The translations under genes and the position numbers were made by a program. From Roseburia sp. (GTDB lineage Bacteria; Bacillota; Clostridia; Lachnospirales; Lachnospiraceae): DNA of 58,870 nt. The notes beneath the pieces are model-generated. The model ran no database searches. It was not told the DNA's origin and saw only the letters and a list, made by a program, of their open reading frames with translations. The DNA lies in NCBI GenBank assembly GCA_023667765.1, contig JAMOZS010000002.1, positions 1-58,870 of the forward strand, written 5' to 3'. Below, in pieces: positions 17,131 through 25,118 of this stretch; within the stretch, counting starts at the first letter, position 1; every line of letters starts with the position of its first letter.

Positions 17131-19131
17131 CTATACCTGCTTCTTATATTGCATAGGGGTCATGCCGCTGGCTTTTTTGAATAATCTGTTAAAATGCTCC
17201 ACATTCTCATAGCCCACATTCGCAGCCACCGTCTCCACTGTCTGAGAAGTCTCCCTTAACAGATTCATGGCTTTCTTCATCCGCTCCTCCTTCACTATCT
17301 CCTGGAAGGTCATGCCTACCTTTTCCTTAATATATTTGGAAAGATAGGGCTTGGAAAGATGAAAGTGGTCGGCAAGGCTTTCCAAAGTCACTTCTACATA
17401 ATTTTGCTGTATGTAGCTGATAATGTCTACAATACGCTCCTCACGGCCCTTTGTAATATGCTGCTCTGCAGTAAGCTTGTTGGCCGCAGATACCAGCGCC
17501 GCGATAGAAGCCTTGATGATATCCTCATCCACGCCTACGCCCCAGTAGAATTTTCCGTCATGCATAATACCCACATAAGCAGCCGCCCGGGAAGCAGAAC
17601 CCTTGGAAATAGCATGCTCCTCGTATACGGAAAGCTCATAGGTTATGCCGAAATAGGTTTTGATGGTATTGCTTACCGCATCCAATCGCCCGTTGCCAGC
17701 GGTATGAATCACTCTTTTCTCCCCCGGCTGCTCAATTGTTACCTCCGCCTGAATACCGTTATGCTGCTTAAAATGACATTCGGGAATCTGGAATACTCCT
17801 CTGGGCAAAATATAATTTTCCTCAAAAATATCGTAAATCTCCTTGGGAAGCAGCTCCTGGTGCCTTCTGTCGGACACTCCTTTAATCAGATATCCTACCT
17901 CCTCCTTCATAGCCGCCGGCAATGCAAATCCAAACTGCTGCTTTAATACAAAGGCAACGCCACCCTTGCCGGATACGCTATTGATACGAATGACGTCGGA
18001 CTCATATTCCCTTCCCACATCGGCAGGGTCTATGGGCAGATACGGCACATCCCAGCGATTACCGCTCTTTCCCTCCTTCAGCCAGTTCATGCCCTTGCTG
18101 ATGGCATCCTGATGGGAACCGGAAAAGGCAGTAAACACCAGGTCTCCCGCATAAGGCGTTCTCTCATGTACCTTCATACCGGTATAGTTCTCATAAGCAT
18201 TTCTGATATCCATAATATGAGAAAAATCCAAACCGCTGTCCACTCCATGACAGGCCATGTTCATTGCCAGTGTCACAATATCCACATTTCCGGTGCGCTC
18301 TCCGTTGCCGAACAGCGTGCCTTCCACTCTGTCAGCCCCTGCCAGAATGCCGAACTCCGCATCACTGATGCCGCACCCTCTGTCATTATGAGGGTGTACG
18401 CTGAGCACTACATTTTCACGATACGCCAGATTCTTATGCATATACTCTACCTGACAGGCAAACACATGGGGCATGGCTACCTGTACTGTGGTGGGCAGAT
18501 TGATAATCGCTTTATGCGCCGCATCCGGTTTCCAGACCTCCAGCACCGCATTGCAGACCTCCAGCGCATAGTCTACCTCCGTCTGGGAAAAGCTCTCGGG
18601 ACTATACTCAAAGGTAAAGTTACCCTCTGTTTCATCCGCCAGTTTCTTTAACAGCTTTGCACCGTCCACGGCAATTTTCTTAATCTCTTCCTTATCCTTT
18701 TTAAACACCTGCTGCCGCTGTTCTACGGAGGTGGAATTATACAGATGCACCACCGCATGGGGAGCCCCCTTTACAGCCTCAAAGGTTTTCTTAATAATAT
18801 GCTCCCTGGCCTGGGTAAGCACCTGTATCGTCACATCCTCAGGAATCATATTCCGCTCAATCAAGGCCCGGATAAAATTATACTCCGTATCGGAGGAAGC
18901 CGGAAAGCCTACCTCTATCTCCTTGAAGCCAATTTTCACTAATATTTCAAAAAATGCCAGCTTATTCTCCAAGCTCATAGGGTCTACCAGAGCCTGATTG
19001 CCATCCCTCAAATCCACGCTGCACCACACAGGCGCCTTTGTAATGCTATCCTGCTTCACCCAGTCATAGGTCACTGTCGGAGGCATAAAATAAGTTTTTC
19101 CATATTTTTCGCTAACATTTACCTTGCTCAT
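17131..19131 (-). CDS. leuA: 2-isopropylmalate synthase fused to an AraC-type DNA-binding domain
   Basis: First committed enzyme of leucine synthesis (acetyl-CoA plus 2-ketoisovalerate to 2-isopropylmalate) carrying a C-terminal regulator module; 666 aa against about 560 for the enzyme alone. The catalytic barrel has DLRDGNQ (40-46), HPHND (246-250, metal ligands) and GNGERTGN (275-282), followed by a LeuA dimer/regulatory domain (about 450-556). Residues about 560-666 are an AraC/XylS double helix-turn-helix: HITKGREERIVDIISYIQQNY, LESLADHFHLSKPYLSKYIKEKVG, and VETVAANVGYENVEHFNRLFKKASGMTPMQYKK. Both halves are in one frame with no stop. No T-box or leader peptide is seen upstream. The fusion suggests a leucine-responsive enzyme-regulator, which is inference. 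Confidence 0.93.
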   Translation of the reverse strand: MSKVNVSEKYGKTYFMPPTVTYDWVKQDSITKAPVWCSVDLRDGNQALVDPMSLENKLAFFEILVKIGFKEIEVGFPASSDTEYNFIRALIERNMIPEDVTIQVLTQAREHIIKKTFEAVKGAPHAVVHLYNSTSVEQRQQVFKKDKEEIKKIAVDGAKLLKKLADETEGNFTFEYSPESFSQTEVDYALEVCNAVLEVWKPDAAHKAIINLPTTVQVAMPHVFACQVEYMHKNLAYRENVVLSVHPHNDRGCGISDAEFGILAGADRVEGTLFGNGERTGNVDIVTLAMNMACHGVDSGLDFSHIMDIRNAYENYTGMKVHERTPYAGDLVFTAFSGSHQDAISKGMNWLKEGKSGNRWDVPYLPIDPADVGREYESDVIRINSVSGKGGVAFVLKQQFGFALPAAMKEEVGYLIKGVSDRRHQELLPKEIYDIFEENYILPRGVFQIPECHFKQHNGIQAEVTIEQPGEKRVIHTAGNGRLDAVSNTIKTYFGITYELSVYEEHAISKGSASRAAAYVGIMHDGKFYWGVGVDEDIIKASIAALVSAANKLTAEQHITKGREERIVDIISYIQQNYVEVTLESLADHFHLSKPYLSKYIKEKVGMTFQEIVKEERMKKAMNLLRETSQTVETVAANVGYENVEHFNRLFKKASGMTPMQYKKQV

Positions 19132-19184
19132 CTTCTTTATCCTTTCCTCATCCCTGTCGCATTTTTACCATAATTGATTGTTAC

Positions 19185-19213
19185 ATGTTATCATATAAAT
19201 TATTTAGTTACAA
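19185..19213 (-). promoter_or_regulatory. Candidate leuA promoter in AT-rich leader
   Basis: On the minus strand TTGTAA (19208-19213) and TAACAT (19185-19190) are 17 bp apart, about 55 nt before the start codon. On the plus strand GTTACA occurs twice, near 19180 and 19207, a spacing that could suit a direct-repeat operator for an AraC-type protein, but this is not specific enough to call. The surrounding 19132-19367 is very AT-rich, with no T-box, attenuator hairpin or gene. Confidence 0.4.
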
Positions 19214-19367
19214 GGATTAAATTTAATTATTTAATTGATGTATTTTATGATGTATTATTTCTTAATATGCTTTAAATGCTGATTTTACTATGAGTTTTTT
19301 AATATACGCTGATATAAATCTAATTATAATATTGATTTATTTTGTTTTTAAATATTTCATTTATTTT

Positions 19368-19426
19368 ATCTAAGGAAATACTGATTCCATCAGCTCTTTC
19401 TTAGAGTCTTTGGCAGTTACACACGG
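19368..19426 (+). repeat. Dispersed 59-bp intergenic repeat, copy B
   Basis: Gapless partner of 8177-8235 (opposite orientation), about 71 percent identical by hand count. It begins ATCTAAGG, has the small palindrome CTGAT-TCC-ATCAG flanked by GGAAA/TTTCTT, and ends CACACGG. A looser third relative starts near 31996. The pairing potential suggests a transcribed hairpin. Confidence 0.6.
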
Positions 19427-19450
19427 ATTAGACCCCCCGATAACGCACAA

Positions 19451-19488
19451 AAGCAGAAGTCCCTCCTCTCAGAGCCTGACTTCTGCTT
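19451..19488 (-). terminator. Terminator-like hairpin after the Hpt gene
   Basis: The minus strand folds as AAGCAGAAGTC with GACTTCTGCTT around a 16-nt loop, ending in TTGTG. The 11-bp stem is perfect but the T-run is short. It lies about 30 nt past the Hpt-domain stop codon. Confidence 0.6.
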
Positions 19489-19518
19489 CCAAATAATACT
19501 ACCGTAATATATCCACTC

Positions 19519-19869
19519 TTATGAATCCAATTGCTCAATAGCGTCTATCACCGTCTGATAGCTCTGCTTCAGCTTATCCATAAGCTCGCTGCAATCATGG
19601 GGCTCACAATCCCGCAAGAGCTCTGTCAGCTCATGGGCCGTATGATGCAGCGGAGTAAAACTTAAATTCTGACAAACGCCCTTCAAAGTATGCGCCGCCC
19701 TGAATGCTTCAGCGTAATCCCCTGCCGCCAGGGAATCACAAAGAAGCTGATAGCTTCCGTCGGCCTTAAATTTCTGCACGAATCTCTGTACCAGCCCTTC
19801 CATTCGCAGCCTTGCCATCACATCATCATAATCACCGCCTATAGCAGCATAAAATTCCCTGATTGTCAT
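19519..19869 (-). CDS. Hpt-domain phosphotransfer protein
   Basis: 116-aa single-domain histidine phosphotransfer protein. The phosphoacceptor is H60 in AAHTLKG, within a four-helix-bundle pattern. It begins immediately after the TAA of the response regulator/HD-GYP gene (TAAATG junction), so the two are translationally coupled and probably partners: the Hpt would pass phosphate to or from the receiver. No hybrid kinase is nearby, so the phosphate donor is elsewhere. Confidence 0.88.
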   Translation of the reverse strand: MTIREFYAAIGGDYDDVMARLRMEGLVQRFVQKFKADGSYQLLCDSLAAGDYAEAFRAAHTLKGVCQNLSFTPLHHTAHELTELLRDCEPHDCSELMDKLKQSYQTVIDAIEQLDS

Positions 19870-21408
19870 TTATCTGTTCTCCTTTTTTTGTTGTATTTTG
19901 ACTGCCTTGCCTATAACACCTCTGTACCGAGGCCTATTCTCCCGAACCCAGTCAACGCGGCAAGTCAAATGATAATCCTGCGTCTCATCATTGACCTTCA
20001 GCCTGCAGTCCATCTCTATAACAGGCTCCTCGGGGGTAGACGTATAAATTAGCTTCAATAAATGCTTTATCGTATCCCTGTCTATGAGCCGGGCCAGCTC
20101 CTGGCTTTCCCCGGGATTAACAATATTAGGCGTCAGGCCCAAATCCTCCGCACCGGCAGTTATATTAAGAATAGAAGGCACTCTCGTATATTCAAACAAA
20201 ATATCCTTTGCCAGGGAAGCATAGAATTGATACTTGACTTTCTCATACTCCAAAGTATCCTTTGTCTGCTCTGCACCGATAATATCACCCTGCATAAGAA
20301 TCTCCGCAGCAATATTATGTGCTTCCTCCTGATGGTCACGGCTGTTCACAAAGGTTTTTTTCAGCTCCTCCTGGATTTGTTCGGAGCAATCCTGCAAACA
20401 CTCCAGCAAAAACGGACAAAACGTACCGCATTCTCCGTTCAGAATCATCTGCATGGCTACCTCATGGGAAAAGGCCTTTTTATAAACCCTTTCGCTGGTC
20501 AGAGCATCATATACGTCTGCAACAGATACGATTTGCGCGGAAATAGGAATTTCATCACCCTTCAACCCGTCCGGATATCCCTTTCCGTCATACCGTTCAT
20601 GGTGCCAGCGGCAGATTTCATATGCGGTCTTTACAAGCTGTTCGTCTTGATAGGGCAGGGATTTCAACATATCCGCACCTATAGCGGAATGTGTTTTCAT
20701 AATCTCATATTCCTCCGGCGTTAATCTGCCCGGCTTGTTCAATACCTCCTCAGGTATTGCGATTTTGCCGATATCATGCAATGCGGAGGCCGTGCTAATC
20801 ATGGAAATATCAGAAAAAGTGAGCTTGTATTTGTCCGTTTTCTGAACCAGCCTCTTTAACAGAATCTCTGTCATGGTGCTGATATGTAATACATGCATAC
20901 CGCTCTCACCATTTCTGAATTCTACAATATGACTGAGTATATTAATCATCATACTGTTGCTTTTTTGCTTCTCATAGATTTGGTCCATAACCATGCCCAT
21001 CAGCTTCTTCTGCTTGCCATAAAGCATCAGTGTGTTGGCAACCCTGCGCTGCACTACCAGGGTATCAAAGGGTCTTTGAATATAGTCTGTGACCCCCATT
21101 TCATAGGCATTCGCTACATTGGTAGGCGAGTTCTCGGCGGAAATCATAATCACCGGAATGCTGTCTATCCAATGGCACTTGTTCATTAGGCTCAACACCT
21201 CAAAACCATTCATTTTAGGCATCACAAAGTCCAACAATACCAGGTCAATCTCCTCACATTCCTGTTGCAGGATGCTTGCGGCCTCCTCCCCGTCTGCCGC
21301 CTCCACAATGTCATAATCCCTTCCGAGAATTTCTGCGAGAATCTCACGATTCATCTCCGAATCATCTGTAATCAAAATTCTCTGTCTGTTATTATCCTTG
21401 TTTCCCAT
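19870..21408 (-). CDS. Response regulator with HD-GYP phosphodiesterase domain
   Basis: 512-aa protein that should hydrolyse cyclic di-GMP under control of a receiver. ATG at 21408 is chosen for the AAAGGGA ribosome site; a start 21 nt upstream has none. The receiver (about 10-130) has the DD pair, phosphoacceptor D60 (LLDFVMP) and the PF motif. The HD-GYP domain has ALHDIGKIAIP (H211 D212) and HHERYDGKGYP (269-279). The C-terminal 150 residues resemble a PAS-like sensor. It is followed without gap by an Hpt gene. A second, receiver-less HD-GYP protein lies at 26462-27529. Confidence 0.92.
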   Translation of the reverse strand: MGNKDNNRQRILITDDSEMNREILAEILGRDYDIVEAADGEEAASILQQECEEIDLVLLDFVMPKMNGFEVLSLMNKCHWIDSIPVIMISAENSPTNVANAYEMGVTDYIQRPFDTLVVQRRVANTLMLYGKQKKLMGMVMDQIYEKQKSNSMMINILSHIVEFRNGESGMHVLHISTMTEILLKRLVQKTDKYKLTFSDISMISTASALHDIGKIAIPEEVLNKPGRLTPEEYEIMKTHSAIGADMLKSLPYQDEQLVKTAYEICRWHHERYDGKGYPDGLKGDEIPISAQIVSVADVYDALTSERVYKKAFSHEVAMQMILNGECGTFCPFLLECLQDCSEQIQEELKKTFVNSRDHQEEAHNIAAEILMQGDIIGAEQTKDTLEYEKVKYQFYASLAKDILFEYTRVPSILNITAGAEDLGLTPNIVNPGESQELARLIDRDTIKHLLKLIYTSTPEEPVIEMDCRLKVNDETQDYHLTCRVDWVRENRPRYRGVIGKAVKIQQKKENR

Positions 21409-21570
21409 AATACTTTTCCCTTTGTACATACGGAATAATTTATTTACGCTTACAGTCTATAGTATACCATTTTGCCGGAAATAAGTCCATATTCAGTATA
21501 AATTTCTCTAAGAGACTATTCCGCAATATTTATTAACCCTTATGATATAATCGTATACGAGGTAAGAAAC

Positions 21571-21690
21571 ATGGACTACCGGGAGCATATTTTAAAAGCT
21601 ATCGATTATATCGAAGAAAATCTGTGTGAAGAGCCAAACTTATCCGTCGCCGTGTCCGCCGTAGGATATTCAAAATATCAAAGACGATGA
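21571..21690 (+). pseudogene. Truncated AraC-family regulator (N-terminal fragment)
   Basis: An open frame of 39 codons with ribosome site GAGG 8 nt upstream encodes MDYREHILKAIDYIEENLCE followed by EPNLSVAVSAVGYSKY, the first helix-turn-helix of an AraC-type regulator, then ends at TGA. AraC domains normally continue with a second helix-turn-helix; none follows in any frame. An extended -10 (TGATATAAT, 21543-21551) precedes it. The sequence up to about 21910 carries further fragmentary frames that I do not recognise. Confidence 0.75.
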
Positions 21691-21919
21691 ACCATATCCT
21701 GTTAATTTCCGGAATAAATACAATGCGAAGAAGTTTTCTGGGAGGCTTTCTGAAATCTGGAATACTATCTTGGCGCCTACGCGGCGCTCAAATACGCAGT
21801 CAAATTATCGAACTGCTTTCTATCGCTCATGAGGCTGAGACAAAAGCGACACAACTAATGGGACAGTCAGTCGAAAAACAACTGACTAATCAACAAAACT
21901 TGCCTCAATAAGACCTATT

Positions 21920-22086
21920 TTACAATTTAGCGCGGATAAATTCTGTTGTAGCTTTAACAGCTTGTTCGTGGGCTTTATTCCGCCCTGACTTTTCAATCGA
22001 ATTATCTTTTTTCCTGTTCTTACTAACAGATAACATACCCATTGTAACTGAAATTGCAATATTCCATTTTTGATTTGTGTTTTCAT
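21920..22086 (-). pseudogene. Small ORF with strong ribosome site, apparently frameshifted
   Basis: AGGAGG lies 6 nt before an ATG at 22086. The ATG frame gives an unlikely composition, but from about codon 9 the adjacent frame reads AISVTMGMLSVSKNRKKDNS and continues as a charged, protein-like sequence (IEKSGRNKAHEQAVKATTEF, then IRAKL) to a stop at 21920. Restoring one base near 22060 would join the start to this frame as a protein of about 54 aa. I do not recognise the family. It could instead be a sequencing error in an intact gene. Confidence 0.45.
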
Positions 22087-22249
22087 ATTTTTCCTCCTGA
22101 TTCCATTCGTACTTATTTGACTTTATCAGCCTAAATATACCATATTGAATTTGTCGAAATCTATCGAATCATAGTATTCACAAAAAATTAATAATTCTAT
22201 TTGAGTTACTTTCATACCTATAGATACTGTTTATGAATTTTTCCGTTAC

Positions 22250-22272
22250 TTATACTTATAGTGTTAGTATAA
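22250..22272. promoter_or_regulatory. Candidate operator of the XRE regulator
   Basis: TTATACTTA (22250-22258) and TTAGTATAA (22264-22272) form a 9-bp inverted repeat with one mismatch, spaced 5 nt. It overlaps a TATACT that could be the -10 element and ends 21 nt before the regulator's start codon, an arrangement typical of autorepression. Confidence 0.55.
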
Positions 22273-22293
22273 CTCTAATTGGAGGTGAACAGC

Positions 22294-22611
22294 TTGGCAC
22301 ATCTTGGAACGCGAATACGCTATTATCGGGAAGAATTGGGATATACTCAGGAGAAATTTGCTGAACTTGTGGGATTAAGTCCAAATTATCTAAGCGCTTT
22401 GGAGCGGGGCGTAAAATTACCCAAGCTTCAGACCTTTATACGCATAGCCAATCAGCTACAAATTTCATCTGATTTATTATTACAAGATACTCTTCATAAT
22501 GGGGTACAGACAAAATCATCGATACTGTACAATCAGATAAAGGACCTGAATCGCACAGAGCAAGATAAGATATTTCATGTAATAGAAATTATGATAAAGG
22601 ATTCCAAATAA
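22294..22611 (+). CDS. XRE-family helix-turn-helix transcriptional regulator
   Basis: 105-aa DNA-binding protein with a Cro/CI-type helix-turn-helix at about residues 6-60 (GTRIRYYREELGYTQEKFAE then LVGLSPNYLSALERG). The start is taken as TTG at 22294 because GGAGGTG lies 6 nt upstream; an in-frame TTG at 22279 would place the ribosome site inside the gene. The C-terminal 40 residues are a short helical tail. It stands alone on the plus strand among minus-strand genes in an accessory patch. Regulators of this size often control transfer or antibiotic-response genes; the target here is unknown. Confidence 0.85.
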   Translation: MAHLGTRIRYYREELGYTQEKFAELVGLSPNYLSALERGVKLPKLQTFIRIANQLQISSDLLLQDTLHNGVQTKSSILYNQIKDLNRTEQDKIFHVIEIMIKDSK

Positions 22612-22645
22612 AAAACATACTCATAGGTATCCCACAATTGACAGA

Positions 22646-22722
22646 CAGATGCCACCGGAAGTACAAAACAAAACCATTCAGAACGATTTGTCAGAGACAT
22701 AGCGCCCTCCTGGTGGCGTCTG
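22646..22722. repeat. Inverted repeat between the XRE and antiporter genes
   Basis: CAGATGCCACC (22646-22656) and GGTGGCGTCTG (22712-22722) are complementary at 10 of 11 positions, separated by 55 bp. There is no T-run, so a terminator is unlikely. The pair might be the ends of a small non-autonomous element or a long RNA hairpin downstream of both convergent genes. Confidence 0.45.
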
Positions 22723-22747
22723 CTTAAAAGTTGTTGCAATAAAATGT

Positions 22748-23950
22748 TTATTGTCCTTCTCCGTTTAAAAGTTTTTTATAACTTAAATCCATTCCGATTG
22801 CCCCAAGCGGTGCTGTAATCAAAATAGATAGAACCGCAACGGAAAGGACAAGGTTCCCACATGGAAGCCCAAGCGATAAGGGAACAGAACCTATTGCAGC
22901 CTGTACAGTCGCTTTTGGCAAATATGCAATAATACAGTATAGTCGTTCTTTTGTGTTTAGCTGTGTACCAAGCATACAGAAATAAACTCCAACGGAACGA
23001 AATATCAGTCCAATCCCAATCATTAAAACAGCGCCGATTCCAGCTTTGACAGTATAGCGGATATCCACTGCAGCACCAACTAAGACAAACAGAATAACCT
23101 CCGCCGCAATCCAAAGTTTCCCATACTTTTCTTGCAACCGTTTTGTAACTTCTGGTACACTTTTCATTGCAATTACAAGAGCCATACTCATAATGGCAAG
23201 CAAACCGGAAACAGAGATAATATTGGAAAACCAATCTTCAATAGCAAGTAACATAAATGCCATTCCAAGCACAACGACTACTTTCATACTGTTCCGTACA
23301 AGATGTTGATGAGAATAGTTTGTTTCAAAAAACCATGACAGAAAAGCTCCAGCAGCTGCGCCAAGAAGTAAGCCAAGTACAATAGAAATCGGAATGTTGA
23401 CAAAATCCATAACCTGTGCATTCCCTCCCTGTGCCATACTGACAAAAGTGCTAAACAGTACAATTACAAAAACATCATCTAGAGAGGCGCCCGCAAGAAT
23501 CATCTGTGGAATCCCTTTGTTTGTACCATATCCGTGTTCTATCAGTTCAACCATACGTGGAACTACAATAGCAGGAGATACTGCTCCAAGAACGGCTCCC
23601 ATAATTGCCGATTCAATTCGATTTACATCAAGCATCAAAGGTGCAAAAAGAATGAAGGCAACAATTTCAAAAACAGCAGGCAGAAATGACATTAAAATTG
23701 CCGGACGTCCCACCTTTTTCAAATCCTTAATGTTAAGAGATAAACCTGCCTTAACCAGTATAATGACAAGTGCCATTTGCCTTAATTCTGCCGAGATATT
23801 CAGGATAGAACTGTCGAGCAGGTCAAGAATATAGGGACCAAGTACAATACCTGTTACCAACATACCAATAATGCGTGGTAGTTTTATTCTTTGGCAAATA
23901 GCAGCTAAAGATAGTCCTACCAAAAAAATCAACGCAAGTGATGTTAACAT
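22748..23950 (-). CDS. Cation:proton antiporter (CPA family)
   Basis: 400-aa integral membrane protein with about 11-13 transmembrane helices, predicted to exchange Na+ or K+ for protons. Family features are IGMLVTGIVLGPYIL near the N-terminus, the conserved SPAIVVP, and GASLDDVFVIVLF, whose DD pair corresponds to the ion-binding acidic motif. The C-terminal half has VGAAVDIRY, like CPA1/CPA2 proteins. No RCK/TrkA domain. GGAGGATTTTT precedes the ATG. It sits between an XRE regulator and tRNA-Arg. A different antiporter lies at 56676-57845. Confidence 0.88.
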   Translation of the reverse strand: MLTSLALIFLVGLSLAAICQRIKLPRIIGMLVTGIVLGPYILDLLDSSILNISAELRQMALVIILVKAGLSLNIKDLKKVGRPAILMSFLPAVFEIVAFILFAPLMLDVNRIESAIMGAVLGAVSPAIVVPRMVELIEHGYGTNKGIPQMILAGASLDDVFVIVLFSTFVSMAQGGNAQVMDFVNIPISIVLGLLLGAAAGAFLSWFFETNYSHQHLVRNSMKVVVVLGMAFMLLAIEDWFSNIISVSGLLAIMSMALVIAMKSVPEVTKRLQEKYGKLWIAAEVILFVLVGAAVDIRYTVKAGIGAVLMIGIGLIFRSVGVYFCMLGTQLNTKERLYCIIAYLPKATVQAAIGSVPLSLGLPCGNLVLSVAVLSILITAPLGAIGMDLSYKKLLNGEGQ

Positions 23951-24030
23951 AAAAATCCTCCTTATAAACGTAGAAAATTGGTACTTATTGCGGTAAATAG
24001 TTACTTAAAAAGAATATTGTGCCTCTCTGC

Positions 24031-24075
24031 AAAAAACATAAAGGGCATTGAAAACTCAACATTTTCAATGCCCTT
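24031..24075 (-). terminator. Terminator after tRNA-Arg
   Basis: The minus strand has a perfect 14-bp stem AAGGGCATTGAAAA/TTTTCAATGCCCTT with a 7-nt loop, then TATGTTTTTT. It begins 4 nt past the tRNA-Arg 3' end. Confidence 0.9.
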
Positions 24076-24078
24076 CAG

Positions 24079-24151
24079 CGTTGGTGAGGTGACTCGAACA
24101 CCCGATCTTCCGCTTAGGAGGCGGCTGCACTATCCACTGTGCTACACCAAC
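24079..24151 (-). tRNA. tRNA-Arg (anticodon CCT)
   Basis: 73-nt tRNA on the minus strand. The acceptor is GTTGGTG/CACCAAC with discriminator G, the anticodon stem is CCGC/GCGG with loop CTCCTAA (anticodon CCT, reading AGG), and the T-arm contains GTTCGAGTC. CCA is not encoded. The D-arm reads TAGCACAGTGGATAGTGCA. Its downstream side borders an accessory gene patch. Confidence 0.95.
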
Positions 24152-24197
24152 GTATTCTATTGTTTTGACCATGGGACGAGCTTTTTCTAGGAAGACT

Positions 24198-25082
24198 TCA
24201 CTCCTCCGGAAAATTAATAAATCCCTGAAGCCAGATGATTCCTTTAAAGCGCCGTCCGACCTGAGGCTCTCCAAACAAATCTATTATATTAATACACACG
24301 TCAAATGTCAATTCATTACAGCAAATTGTTAGTAAATAAATTTTTTCACCGGTTATCTGATTAACTGTTGTCTTAACGCTCAGGATTTCTCCCAAAACAG
24401 AATATTGGTCACATTCCACGCCGTAGGGCATAAAATAAGTATCCACAATACTAAATACATCCTCATTCTGAATGCGTGCGGAGATGCTGGAATAAATATC
24501 CATATCCTCCAGAGTCAGAGTTTCCATAGCATCCTCATTTCCCTTTCTTGCAGCATCCAGAAGCTTATTGCGGTCAATTGTACGTCGCTTTACCCAATCC
24601 TTCTGCTTCTCATCCTTTTGAATCGGCAAAATCACATTACCACTCACCGACAGTGCGGACATGGTGACCGAAGTTCCCCGCACAGGAAGCTTACCAGCCG
24701 CCTGAGCTTTTACATAAGAAATCATATTACGCAGATAAAAGATAAGGGAAATCCCTACATTCATATCATCGCAGACTCCCGCATAGGAATCTTTATCCGC
24801 ATGGCGTTCTACGGAGATATCTTCCCTGCTGGTAATACCGGTACCTTTCAGATAAGGATAATAATATTCATATACAAATTTATCCTCATCATCAAACTCA
24901 CCGCAAACCGCTATTCCCATATTTTCGGCGAAATCCTTGCAAAATTCACCCAACAATACATTCTCGGTGTTCATGGTATATGCCCGCTCATCCGAATTCA
25001 TAATAGTATCTGTCAAGATATCTTTCAATTTGTTGCGGTCATTCACACTGCTAAACCCTATAGCACGGAGATATTTATGCAA
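24198..25082 (-). CDS. DUF3881 family protein
   Basis: 294-aa soluble protein of unknown function, recognised from its start MHKYLRAIGFS as the DUF3881 family of Clostridia. The start codon is TTG with AAGGTG 5 nt upstream. No transmembrane segment or catalytic motif is obvious; the C-terminal third (LGEILSVKTTVNQITGEKIYLLTICCNEL) is beta-rich. It lies 36 bp downstream of serS and 46 bp upstream of tRNA-Arg in the same direction, a context suggesting a housekeeping role, but no function can be assigned. Confidence 0.75.
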   Translation of the reverse strand: MHKYLRAIGFSSVNDRNKLKDILTDTIMNSDERAYTMNTENVLLGEFCKDFAENMGIAVCGEFDDEDKFVYEYYYPYLKGTGITSREDISVERHADKDSYAGVCDDMNVGISLIFYLRNMISYVKAQAAGKLPVRGTSVTMSALSVSGNVILPIQKDEKQKDWVKRRTIDRNKLLDAARKGNEDAMETLTLEDMDIYSSISARIQNEDVFSIVDTYFMPYGVECDQYSVLGEILSVKTTVNQITGEKIYLLTICCNELTFDVCINIIDLFGEPQVGRRFKGIIWLQGFINFPEE

Positions 25083-25118
25083 AATTTCACCTTCTTTCCT
25101 AAAATGTCTCTGATAGTC

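Noticed and set aside
19132-19367. T-box riboswitch or leader peptide attenuator for leuA
   Set aside because: No T-box sequence (AGGGTGG-type), no leucine-rich short ORF and no terminator/antiterminator pair was found in the AT-rich leader.
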